From: Lepidodermella squamata
Taxonomy: Eukaryota > Gastrotricha
NCBI GenBank assembly: GCA_047495785.1
Contig: JBLDXI010000032.1
Coordinates: 3,410,001 to 3,474,000, forward strand
Direction: 5' to 3'
DNA length: 64,000 nucleotides
Shown here: in pieces, positions 21,267 to 32,294 of the stretch
How positions within the stretch are numbered: position 1 is the stretch's first letter
Layout: each line of letters opens with the position of its first letter
Notes under the pieces: model-generated
Database searches by the model: none
Told to the model about the DNA's origin: nothing
Seen by the model: only the letters and a program-made list of their open reading frames with translations
Translations under genes and position numbers: made by a program

Positions 21267-22510
21267 GAATAATTTATGGTAAATAATAATAAAACGCGTT
21301 CATCAAGTGCATCTCGCGCACCTGTGTATCTCTAAATAATGTTGTACTCGACGAACTAGTGTCAGAAATAAAGAAATGAAGCGCGATTTTGTTTACTGGG
21401 AACAATCGATGCAGAAAATTGTAAGATTTTGTTGTTTACATGTTGAGATTTTACTCAATTTTTCAGCATTATTTTGCGGGTTGCCTTTAAACTAATTTAG
21501 CGCCTGGTTAAGCGGAAATTTTGCGACTAATAAAATCTTCCTATCCGGATTTCCGGGCAACAATTGGTTAACCAGAAAAATCTTTTGATAATATAAAATC
21601 ATTGGAATCGATCTTTTCTACGTTAATGACGCTGTTTGCGCGACTTTTAATTGCGACAAAAATGCAAGCGGCTGTAATCAATTGATTACCAGGCAGCGCG
21701 AAAGTCGAAATTGGATGTGTACGAAAGAAACGGCGACCATCGCCTCTTTTATTTTATTATGCACGAGGACAGAATGCTAGCCGGCAGAACTAAAGCAAAC
21801 TGGGCGCTGCCGCTATAAGCCATTTCACATGCATATACTCGTGGCATGTAACGATGCGCTATGATTATGACGAATGGCTATTTTCCGCGGTGAAGAACGG
21901 AGAAGTTCGCAAGAACAATCATCGATATACTTACGCAGCGCGCGGCATCGATTTTTTTGTCGGACCCACCCCACACTCCCGGCATTGTTTCGCGCGTACG
22001 GCGTGAGGCTGGGATTTTTGCGGCCTGGCGCAAGTATATGGCTGACTGCGCGCCTTAAAAATAATGCGACATCGTAAGTATGCCCACACATGCTTATATC
22101 GGAAAGAGGCGACTTGGCTACGAAATCATCGGCAGTAGTAGTAGGAGCGATTCTGCAATAATATTTCACAATGTCCCTAAGGACCGTTTTATTACACCGC
22201 GTTATTATTTCAGTATATAAAAAGACGCTGAACAAAATATATAAGGAAGATGGCGTTATATACATAGGACGAAAGTTATTATATTATATTATCGTCATTT
22301 ATTACTTGGCATATATATCGGCGATCGCGGTTTTGTTTATGGCTCGGCCTAGCTAGCTGCTGTGTTGTCCAGCGGAACGACGGGCCCGGCAACAGTACGA
22401 GATGAGATGCGTGACGTCTCGTCGAAGCAATCCGCACAAGAAATAAATAATCTGAATTACTAAACTGCTATAAATCGCTATTTTTCGCCTCGCCTCAACC
22501 ATCACATATT
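21267..22510. other. Gap: TRPM 3' flank and adhesion GPCR upstream region
   Basis: No coding sequence recognised. The first part is the TRPM 3' UTR, with recognisable but strongly diverged similarity to the sequence after position 989 (the ATCAAGTGC / GTCAAGTGC block). Frames near 21825-22356 show no domain. Confidence 0.5.
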
Positions 22511-25500
22511 ATGGCGGCGTCTTTAAACTGCTCATTCAAGCGTGGCGCAACCCTACTGCTACCTTTCTTGATGTGTTTTTTGACCGGTAAGCTTTGTTAT
22601 AAAATGCACTCAAAGTTGTGGCTGAATGATGATTTCAGCTCGGGCAAAGGATTCCGATCGCACCTTCTGCGGCACTGGAACTCCGCGTTCAGCTCTCAGT
22701 GAACATTTCGGAAGGGGAATTTGCTCAGATAGATACTACCAATGTCCTCAGTGCATCAACACCGATACAGGGTACAAATGCCGATGTGGTATAGGATTCA
22801 GTTATCGACCTAAGAACAGCATGTGTGTTGGTGAGTTGAAGTTTAATTTGAATTTTCGAATAATTTAAACTCCCTTTCAGCAACATCCCTCGACTCGAGC
22901 ATAGAATTTCGTCGTAAAGTGAGAGAAAGCGACTACCCTAGCTATACCCTATTGATAGGGACTGTCATTCCCTCACTAACCCAATTCACAATCTCGTTTC
23001 GTGTTCAGGTGAACTGCGTTTTCGTACTAAATTTAGGTCCAGCATAACCAATTTTTCGGTCTAGGTTACAAATTCAAGTATTCCGGGAACAATTTTATCT
23101 TACACACCTAATGGTCGACCGATCCCAGCAATTGAGATCATATCAGGACCTACCTTTCGGCTTCGATTGCTCGATACATTTTACGACACCAAGATCGTTT
23201 TCACGCCGTATCGTTGGTACCACATCGTTTGGACTTGGAGCCACGCAAGTAAGAATTTTGATAGGCCACTAAATACTTATTGAACTCCCTTTGACAGCAA
23301 ACCAGAATTTTCCCACGTTAAATTCACCTTATATATAATACTCTGCATATAGTTTTTCATTACAGCTTTTTTCTATTACCGATTAATTGATTTACGACTA
23401 GTCCTTTCTGATGCGGCCGGTTTTGTAATATTTCTTTACGACTTTGATTTTGTAGCGCCCCCTAACACGCCTCCTTGCCCGACATGTAAGCCGAGTTGTG
23501 TTTGGTTACATTTTGCAGAAAATCACTTGTTTGACGGCAACTTGCATTACATTACTTAAATTTCACTGTTAAATTAGTGTTGTTCGGTTTAGATTTTGTT
23601 TTTATGATAATATATTATTTCAGTTTTTTTGCAATTGATTTTCGCATTTATATCTATTTCTACGCAAAAAATGCTTGTTAAAAAATTTAATTGTATCGAT
23701 GAAAATCGCATTTTTCCACTAGTCCGTAACCAGAAAAAATCGCATCGTAGCGGTCTGTGGTCTGAATGTAAATACCGGGAAAGCTTATTATGCAAGAGCA
23801 AGATACTTCAACGCACAATGCATCAATTCTTTCTCTACGAAACAAAACACCTGTTTTTCTCTGCAACTTTTCGGCAACAATTTCACGAACTTTTCTACTC
23901 GAGTGTGCATTTAATAGCGGTGATGATGATCCCGAGATATAACCATCAACTTATTGATTTCGTGTTTTGCATCACGTTTGAACTTATCACGTCTGACCGT
24001 AGCTGCAAATGTTAATTGGTCATATTTTAATCGCCACTTTGTGTTTTGTTTTCCTCACAATTTAAGGTGGGCAATGGCGCCTGTACGTAGATTCGCAAAT
24101 CGTCCAAACTAGCCATACGATTCGAGGTGCATCGCGTCATAACGGCGTCGGGGGAGTTAAAATCCCACATGGTGGTAAATTAATCTTGGGCCAATCGGCT
24201 CAGGATGATAACGACGGATTTAGAACCGAGCATTCTTTCGACGGCTGGCTGGCCTACGTCAACATATGGAACGAGCAGCTTACCGCCGAGGAGGTGAAAG
24301 ACCTCTACAACGACTGCCAGAGCTATAAATGTGGCAACCTTGTACAATGGACTCAGTTCCGGGCTGGAACTAGAGGTTCCGCCCGCATTCGCTGGCCAAT
24401 CAAAATATTTGGTATCAAAATCCGCCTTAATTTAAATTTCAAATAATTATTCTCCATTAGATTCTCAATGCTTCGAGGAAGAAAGCAGCGGGGCAGCTTG
24501 TGAAGAATTTTGTCAGATCGTCCATGGTATGTTGTGATGATCTGATAACGAAGATCATCAAAGATCACAAAATATCACAAAAAAATAGCGGATAACAGTT
24601 TTCCTTTCCGCATAATTTAAATCTCACAGATTTAATGAAATTTTGTATGAAAATGCATTATTATTCCACCACAGGTCACGTTGGTAAGCTTTAAATTCAA
24701 CCATGTCAACTTTGCCAAGAAATTAACCGCTAATTTTTATTAAAACACCGAGCGCGACACCGATTGAAATCAGTTCTTTGAGTTGTCCTCAACTATTACT
24801 GTTATATTAATCACTAGTTTTCGTGCGGATTTAAATGGCAAATCTTTCAATGCTATATATTTATATTTATATTATATTGTTTGAGTGGCTTTTTAATTGC
24901 TGATATAAGTTTAATCGGACCATCAAGTTCGCTGTAATGGCTGCGTTGACCACGTCTGAATTTTCTCGGAAACTTAGTTTCTGATCACAGGGTGGGATAT
25001 TTTGTCATTGTGTTTAGCTGGGTTAGCATATTGCAATTCAATTAGCCATGTAGGTGCAGCTTTAATTGTTTGCAATTTCTCATTGTATGGTAAAGTTGGG
25101 GTCTTTTTAACGTATAACTTATAGTATCTGATTGCCAGGTGAGAAATTAGAAAAGTGCTGAATCTATCTAATTGGATAAATAATGGATTAAGGCGATATA
25201 TGTTTTATTAATTTTGTGTTAAGGTGGAACAGACTAAAATTGTCGGGTTTAAAACAGTGATTTTCTATATGTCTGAGAGTTCTCACTTGGCTATGCCTTT
25301 AAAACACCAAAAAACAAATATCACATTGCCACTGGAAATGGATACCGAATAGTAAAATGCTAGCTTTCGGTGAATTGAAATGTCCTTTCAAATTTCAGGT
25401 CGCTATTGTCCCAGCCTCATCGATTCAAACGTGTATTGGCCACGGACGGTTGAGGGCAACTACGCTATCGTGCCATGCCCGGGGACACCCTATCACAAGG

Positions 25501-28045
25501 GTCAAATTTTGACCCTGAACAGCACCGGGGTCGCGTATCGAATGTGTGCTCGAAATCCGACGCAGCCATTTTGGGACAAGGAAATCGCCTTCCACAAATG
25601 CCGCATGCCATTTTTTGAGCAAATGCTGGCTGAACTTCGGCGAGCTTTGTACCGGCAAACGCAGCAATTCCATCAGACGTTAGGGACTGATATGCAGCAA
25701 ACTGGACTCGCATTCCTATATCGATTTCTCAACTATACTGAGACACAAATGGGAACAGTTTCATCTCCAGTCGACATTGCATCGATGATAGAGATTTTAC
25801 GACTAATCTGCCGTCTCCAAGAGTATGCCGTTAAACGAGTGACGAATACTCGCCGGCCATCGATTCATTACCCAACCTGGGCTGACACAATCGAATTCGG
25901 AAATGTGAGAGTTTGAGAGGTTTCCAATAAATTTCTCAACCTTTTTGTTTATAGAGAACTGTTCAAGCTGTTGAACTTTTGACAAGTTCCAGATGTGAAA
26001 ATGCCTGGAAACTGGTCCAGCCTCTCGGTTCTGAGGCGAACAACCTCTACCGCCTACTTGATCAATTTTCGCAGCTTATAGTCGACAGTTTCCAGTCTCA
26101 TATCGTAAACCGGGATGCTTCACTATCTCAGGCTACCCTACGAATAATTAGACCGGGTATTGTTATGAAAATCCAGCTGGTTCGATGGTCGTCATTCCGC
26201 GGCTTCGCAATGCCCGATTTAACTGATGGCGAGACTTATAAGGTTGAAGCGGATGATGGAGCGCTGTTAATTCCACGAGAAAGTGTCGACTCGCTGAACC
26301 TCACAATCGGTGATACTTACCTCGGAATTTCATGCATCAGATTCGACAATGTTGGTCGGTACCTGCCCAATCATAATGTTGTGATGTAAGTTATCGAGAA
26401 GTTTCCCGTTGAACCGTTGTTAATTTTCCTTTTACAGCCAAAGCAAATGGAACAACATCAATTCAGCCGTTATGACGTTCAAACTTCACGGCCCATCTAT
26501 TGAACCTTATGGAAACTTTTCGATACCATTCACGGTGCGGCTCAAGTATTCGGACAACTACAACATTTCATCGCCGAATTGCGTTCGATTACTTCACAAA
26601 GAAACGTAAAATTTGTTGATTATTTCGAGCGAAAGTCGCTATGTCTGTTATTTTCAGTTCAACGCGAGTGAGGGATTTCGGTAATGAATGGTCTTGGACT
26701 CGTTCTGGCTGTATCCTGAAAGAATTCACCGCAACAGCGGCTACATGCATGTGCCATAACCAAGGGCACTTCGCCTTGACTACAAACATGTTCGATCCTG
26801 ACGTAAGTTTTGTTTCCCAACTTTCCGATAAGGTAACCAACTTACATTTTTCAGTGGAACCGTGAACAAGAGCCTCCTCCACTTCTCAATCCAGCTTCTT
26901 ACATTGGACTAATATTTGGCTTCGTCTGCGTTTTCTCTTCCGTCATAGTCCTCAATTATTATGGGTAATTTGATTTTTTGACTTATAACTTTTGAATCTT
27001 GATAATGATGTCTTCCAGGACTTATACTACAACCGCCTCGATTCACAAGCACTTCGGATTTTCCCTCGCGATGGCCAAACTGTGTTTGATGGTTGGCCTT
27101 GAGCTATATCGCTACAATCAATTGTCGTGTCGCATTTTCACGGTGCTAAATCATTTGTTTTTTACGGCTTCGTTTTGCTGGCTGCTCAATGAAGGCATCA
27201 ATATGTACATCATGGTGACGTACTCGGCCCATTCGAAGTCGCAGCAAACTGAACAAGAAGGTCCTCAGTGGAAATACTACTTCATCGGGTGGATGCTGCC
27301 AACCATAATTGTCGGGACCTTGGCTGGCGTTCAGGGAGACAGCTATTACGCGCCTAACATGTGTTGGGTTGATTGGAACACGAAATGGACATTTCTAGGG
27401 CCTGTCATTGCTTTCCTGTCCGTCAATATGCTCATTTTGACGTTCTCCCTAAAAGAGCATCACGAAACAGCTTACACTAAAAATGAAAAAGCTAACAAAA
27501 TAATAGGGTACGTGAAAAATTGTTCCATCTTCGAAATTACTGATCGATTATTTTCCCTTTTCGCTGCCTTCTAGAACACACATGAAAGCCATCTGGACTC
27601 AACTTATCTTACTGAGCTCAGATTGGTTGTTTGCCTTCATGTCAATCCGAATGTTGGGTCATGTCATCAAAATTCTGTTCATGATCGTTACAATGCTGCA
27701 GGTATTTTATCTACCTCCTTTATCAATTCTTTTCTAGTTATATGATTCCTTTAGGGTTCGTTTTTCCTCATTTTCTACGTTCTGCTTAATGATGAAGTTC
27801 GTCGATTACGAGCTGAACGATTGCGCGAACTTGAACAGCGGGAAGACGAGACGAGACGATCGCTGGAAGATTTGTTAGCTGCTGCTGTTATTGGGAAAGA
27901 CTCGATGGTGGTTAGACGCGGTGGTCCTGCAAGCGACTCAATGCGAATCGCTATAAAACAACGTAATAAGAGTGATGATGAGGAGGAAAGCACAACAACC
28001 GATCTTCGGGGTCGACATAATATTGAAAACTCGGATTCTGACTAA
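22511..28045 (+). CDS. Adhesion G protein-coupled receptor (pentraxin-HRM-GAIN/GPS-7TM), about 1085 aa
   Basis: Fourteen exons: 22511-22586, 22639-22830, 22881-23008, 23065-23248, 24067-24411, 24461-24526, 25399-25904, 25955-26385, 26438-26605, 26658-26802, 26855-26964, 27019-27507, 27575-27701, 27755-28045. All junctions are GT-AG and in phase. A signal peptide (ATLLLPFLMCFLTG) precedes a short Cys-rich region (CPQCINTDTGYKCRCGIGF). A pentraxin/LamG-like domain (about 90-300) ends with GGKLILGQSAQDD and GWLAYVNIWNEQL. A hormone-receptor domain (about 331-390) has YCPSLIDSNVYWPRT, PCPGTP, MCARN. A GAIN region ends in a GPS with CMCHNQGHF. Seven helices run about 755-1010, with a charged tail. 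The receptor senses extracellular ligands or adhesion and signals through G proteins. AATAAA lies at 28131-28136. Pentraxin-like N-termini occur in the ADGRD and ADGRG4 groups. Confidence 0.88.
24675..24683 (+). other. Candidate 9-nt microexon in adhesion GPCR intron 6
   Basis: In the intron between exons 24461-24526 and 25399-25904 the sequence CCACCACAG-GTCACGTTG-GTAAGC has a good acceptor, nine bases and a strong donor. Inclusion keeps phase 1 and adds three residues (GHV) between the pentraxin-like and hormone-receptor regions. It could also be a chance pair of splice signals. Confidence 0.4.
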
Positions 28046-28230
28046 CTTCGTCTTTATCATAGACATCTCAAATTTATTGTCTTAATCCATGATATCATCA
28101 AAAATTTGCAATAATGATGGAGCAACGAAGAATAAATTCTTTATAAGTAAATTAGGCTGAATGTCACGCACTGGGTGGAGATTGTAAGAAGTAGCAACGA
28201 AAAAATTTGGCGAAAAAAGGTTGAAAGAAA

Positions 28231-29050
28231 CTATAGGATTCCATCGCTAATAATGGATCTCACGCCTTTGAATTTGTTATTTTCTAATTCAATCATTTTA
28301 CCGGCCGAAGCTTTCTTATAGCCTCTGCTGGGAACTAAGTCATCACGTAGCCTGTCGCCTGTTATGGGATCGTAAACTGCTGATCGTTGATAAGCATAAG
28401 TTCTTTCGACTTCTTTAGTTGGCGGCGGCTCGATGGATTTGAGCATACCAAGGTAGGCATGAACACGGCCGTACTGAGTAGTATAAACTGGACGCTGTTG
28501 CCGCATCACATCTTTCACCCCGACACTATCCATCTGCTTAGCACCAATAGCAAGACGGTTGATTTTATGCCTCGAAGCCTTTTAAAAATGCATTGGAATG
28601 ACAAAATATTTGCCCAAAAGATAAATGTTACCGTTGTCAATGGTTTTTCCTTGCAAAATTGCTCTGCGTATGATGGTTCAAAGCGATGATACTCGTCGAA
28701 GCCAAGAGATGGAAGCGTGTCAGGATAAGTGAATCCGGGCTCTCGTTGCCTGCTGGATGAATGCAGTTGCGTGAACTCCTGAATCGAGCTAAGTTGTTCA
28801 TCTACATCCAATTAGGTGGTAAATTCAAGCATACCCTATCGTGAGTCGTACGATCATTCACCCAGTCAAAATTATGAGACATGAGTAAAGTCGACGTGTG
28901 CATTGGCCTTGACCCTTTGCGTACTTTTGCCGGCGAGTCTTTAGAGTAATACTGTTGAGCAATTCCAGCATCAGGGTCGACCTTGACGAAAGGTTCTTGA
29001 CCGCCATCGGCAGATTTCAGTAAGAGCACACTTTTTCCTTGGCCAAACAT
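28231..29050 (-). CDS. Unrecognised conserved-looking 3-exon gene (236 aa)
   Basis: Minus-strand exons 29050-28835, 28778-28632 and 28578-28231, each a whole number of codons, with GT-AG introns of 56 and 53 bp. The protein begins MFGQGKSVLLLKSADGGQEP and ends GVRSIISDGIL. It is soluble, without signal peptide or membrane segment, and rich in charged and aromatic residues (DEYHRFEPSYAEQF; QQRPVYTTQYGRVHAYLGML; AVYDPITGDRLRDDLVPSRG). I do not recognise the family. Phase-perfect introns and even composition argue for a real gene. It is convergent with the adhesion GPCR, whose stop codon is 185 bp away. Confidence 0.7.
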
Positions 29051-30594
29051 TGTTAATATAAAGTCGTCTAGAATAAAGAGCGCGAAGTTTTCAGTTGTTC
29101 ATGATGCAGAATTATAAGATATTTTGCAGCGATAAATTCTGATTGGCTACCAATCTACGGGAAACGCTTGATTCACGAAATTACCCTAGTTTGGAAATAC
29201 CTACACTCTCAAGCACCCAAACTAATCACAAACTTGAAGGAAAGGAGAATGATCTTGTAGTCGTCTGCAAACCACCGACTGTGGCAGATGCCGAAAATAG
29301 CAGGCACTCGTTAGCGCCTGTAACTGCTACATCTACGTCGATTGTTCACAATCATCGCCTCTCAGACACAATCTGATTGGCGTTGACCTTTGATATGAGC
29401 GCATGATTTCAGGCTAGAACATTCAACGGCAAGTATACTGATAGCGTTCTGGCCCGCGTCCTCATCACCATGGCAATGAAAATATTGATTTTGATAAATG
29501 TAAATTTTATTACATTATTTGTCCTAAATTGGTAAATGTGATAATATGGGGTGACAAACAAACGTTATTGCGCGGTATTTGCGCTTCATTTGTTCTCGTT
29601 TTTGGCAAGCTATGAGAACGTTTTTCGAACCGTGCACCACATTCGTCATGCTGTCGTCAGACTGTAAGCTTTGTGCTTTCTACCCGTTTTCGGATCGGAG
29701 TGCTTCCCCTGTGTACTTATTCGGGCTGGTTGGGCGTGATTTATCCACATTGAAATGTATCTGAAGTTGGCGAGGCATTCGATAGCGGGCCCTTGTTATT
29801 CCGGCCCCTAACCCCAAGTCTGACTCCAACCTTAACACGTACCCCAACCCATCATAATGCCAATAACCCGCATGAAAGTAGTCAGATCGATCTTGAAATG
29901 AATTTACGAGGCCCTACAACTTCGTCACATTGAAGACCTGCCGAGCTATGCGAACCTGAGGCTGACAATTGCCCCACTGGTTTTTTGTAAATTGGAAAGA
30001 AATTCTCAGCGATTAGGGGATTGAATTCTAAAGAACCAGTCGATAGAGAATCACATTTTCTGTTGGCATGTCGTCGACGTCGTCAAATTTCTTTAGAACA
30101 ACGGCAGCAAGTTACGGAAAAGCTAATGGGTCAGCTTTTTCAACAATTTATGTGTGGCTAGTTATTATTCATGTTGTGGTTTCTTGCTCTTTTTGCTTAG
30201 GATGTTCGACAACGACTCTTTACCGTAAGGTAGATAAAATTATACATTTCCTGCTTCAAAAAGTGCAAATTCGACCGATTTCGCATTTCTGAATTCGAGC
30301 GGCTCGACTTGCGAGGAATAATGCACTTGCCCATTGTCACACTTTTGCCTCTCATTCCCATTTGCTCGTGTCATATCTGAACGGTTGACGGATTGTAAAT
30401 TATTAGCGGTTGGCACTCGCCTTAGCTATCTTGTCCACTCGTTGAAAAATTTGGAGGTTCTTTACAATCATCGCTTGAAGTGTCCATGGCGTGATATGTA
30501 TTTGCTTGGATTGATTTTGATATTACTTTTTCCCTCTAGTTTTCTCCAAATAAATGGAATTTTTTTGATGCGGCAACTATATTTAATGTAAGTC
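29051..30594. other. Gap: no gene resolved; possible small exon-bearing unit upstream of STX17
   Basis: Frames at 29143-29376 (77 codons without an ATG), 30068-30292 (ATG; one possible membrane segment IYVWLVIIHVVVSCSFCLG) and 30334-30591 (hydrophobic end LLGLILILLFPSSF) are suggestive but do not join into one product by clear splice sites. The last ends 3 bp before the STX17 ATG. They could be parts of a membrane-protein gene in the same cluster, or chance. A polypyrimidine-poor CCTAACCCCAAG-type run at about 29806-29850 has no assigned role. Confidence 0.35.
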
Positions 30595-31482
30595 ATGACA
30601 GCTCAAACTCTCATCAATTCTCGCTACAAAAGCACAATATCATCGGATATTGACTTGCTGAAAAACCATCGGTCAAACATCTCGAATTGTGTTTCGTCGC
30701 ATCAGCGAAAATATTTACAACGAGAAATAAATGCAGCCGCTAAAACGATGGCCAGGCTGTCCCGAAATATCAGCGATTTTCAAAATATTGTTTACTCCGA
30801 GGAAGCTAAATCCAGGGGCCCAGAGTTTACCACCAACTCTGAATTCATTCTTTCTGCTTGCAAGGAGATGGATCTATTCATAGCTGAATTTAATGCAGTT
30901 TCCTCATCGCTCATTAATGATGAAAGCTCATCAACTCCACAGACTAGCTCTTCGATTCAGCAACTTCAGCTCGAAGGCGTCACTCTTCAAATTGAAGACA
31001 GGCAAAATCTGGAAGAAGTCAAAGCTCTCGAGAACAGTATTGCTAATCTTCACGTAACTTTCAAGCAATTCGCCAAAGTTGTTAACGAGCAAGAAAGTCA
31101 GATTGCTACGATTGAAGATAACATTGAAAGTGCCAGCCATAATGTTGAAACCGGTAGTCGGAGCCTGAAAAAGGCTCTGACGCTTAAAGCTGCCGCGATG
31201 CCAGTTGCAGGTGCAGCTGTGGGCGCGATCGTTGGCGGACCTGTTGGACTGGTCCTTGGGGTCAAGCTCGGCATAGCAGCGGGTCTCACTTTGGGCGTTG
31301 GCGGTGGAGTGGCTGGTGGAATTCTCGCTAAGAAGCAAATGACAAGTCACCTCGAAAGCGAAAATCAAGCGCAAGACGCAGAACCCTCTTCATCATCACT
31401 GATACCCAGTCCTTCAAATGCATTGGTAGCCGCTAGCCTTTCGTCAAAATTCAGACGCTTATTTACTATGGGAAGGTCATGA
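30595..31482 (+). CDS. STX17: Syntaxin-17 (autophagosomal Qa-SNARE)
   Basis: A single 295-codon frame. STX17 is the Qa-SNARE recruited to completed autophagosomes, where it pairs with SNAP29 and VAMP8-type partners to drive fusion with lysosomes. The N-terminal half is a helical Habc-like region (LLKNHRSNISNC onward). The SNARE motif lies at about 145-205 with the central glutamine in VVNEQESQIATIEDNI. The C-terminus holds the family's diagnostic glycine-zipper pair of membrane segments (AAMPVAGAAVGAIVGGPVGL, then LGIAAGLTLGVGGGVAGG), followed by a Ser-rich tail. Length is close to the usual 300. The N-terminus is slightly short against vertebrates; an in-frame stop just upstream supports this ATG. 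MED28 starts 118 bp downstream on the same strand. Confidence 0.9.
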   Translation: MTAQTLINSRYKSTISSDIDLLKNHRSNISNCVSSHQRKYLQREINAAAKTMARLSRNISDFQNIVYSEEAKSRGPEFTTNSEFILSACKEMDLFIAEFNAVSSSLINDESSSTPQTSSSIQQLQLEGVTLQIEDRQNLEEVKALENSIANLHVTFKQFAKVVNEQESQIATIEDNIESASHNVETGSRSLKKALTLKAAAMPVAGAAVGAIVGGPVGLVLGVKLGIAAGLTLGVGGGVAGGILAKKQMTSHLESENQAQDAEPSSSSLIPSPSNALVAASLSSKFRRLFTMGRS

Positions 31483-31599
31483 TAACTAATTTTACTGATT
31501 GTTTAAAATCTCTTGTTGACTATTTTGTAAGATTTTATAACAAGCTTCAAGTAAACGTAAGACTCATTGGCAATTCTTTTCAATTTTTTAGACTTTTAA

Positions 31600-32197
31600 A
31601 TGGCTGATAACAGTAGTAGCGATGGCAGCAATGTTGGATTGCAGCACGTGAAAGCTTTAGAAACTGCTTTTTACGTAAGTAGTCTGATAATTTTAAATCC
31701 CAGCTGAAATGTTTGTGATATTTAGAACTGCTTACCCCAAGTTCAACACGCTCTTACCACGCCTGAGGATCACGATGAGACTAAGAAAAGTTTGTAATGC
31801 TTTTTGCTCTTATCAGCGTTTCATACTCAGACATTTAGTTGTCGAGCAAAGAGCTGATGGTTATTTGGCCAGTTATCAGCGCTTGTTGGACTGGCTTCAA
31901 CGTGTTCGTCTGATTAGCCATCTTGCGAATCCTGAGCAAGTTCTCAGCGACGAAATATCAGTCATGCAAACTGAGTTGAATCGAAAACGCCAAATTCTAG
32001 CGGCCACTCGCGAGAGAATACAGTCGTGGCAACATCTATTATCCGCGCCCCTTTCGAGTGTCATTGAGCAGGGCGAGTCTCATCTGCCGACGCCGTATCC
32101 GAGTGGAACCATGCCTAGTACATCGACACCGATGATGGCATCCGCCTCGAGTTCTTTCTCTCAACAAAACTTGTCGAGAGGCCTGTCTCACAATTAA
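31600..32197 (+). CDS. MED28: Mediator complex subunit 28
   Basis: Exons 31600-31674, 31726-31793 and 31831-32197 (introns 51 and 37 bp; 169 aa). MED28 is a head-module subunit of Mediator, which links transcription factors to RNA polymerase II in the nucleus. The helix LETAFYNCLPQVQ and the later block NPEQVLSDEISVMQTELNRK followed by IQSWQHLL match the family's PEQV...EL.RK...W..LL signature; a Ser/Thr/Pro-rich tail ends the protein. The second junction skips a nearer acceptor at 31816 because only the acceptor at 31830 keeps frame. A pyrimidine tract ending TTTTTTAG lies 8 bp before the ATG, as would be seen at a trans-splice acceptor. It sits between STX17 (118 bp upstream) and CDS (98 bp downstream). 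Confidence 0.85.
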
Positions 32198-32294
32198 CAT
32201 TCTCGTCTTTGCATGAATTGATAAATTCCTGTTTTCCTCGCTCAATTATATTTATCAAATTCTATATAGATTTTATTTGTTTGGTTGAGAAACA

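Noticed and set aside
30931-31374. A 147-codon minus-strand frame
   Set aside because: Antisense shadow of syntaxin-17, which has the SNARE motif and glycine-zipper membrane segments on the plus strand.
31600-32197. MED29 as the identity of this Mediator gene
   Set aside because: The PEQV...EL.RK...W..LL block and overall length fit MED28 better.
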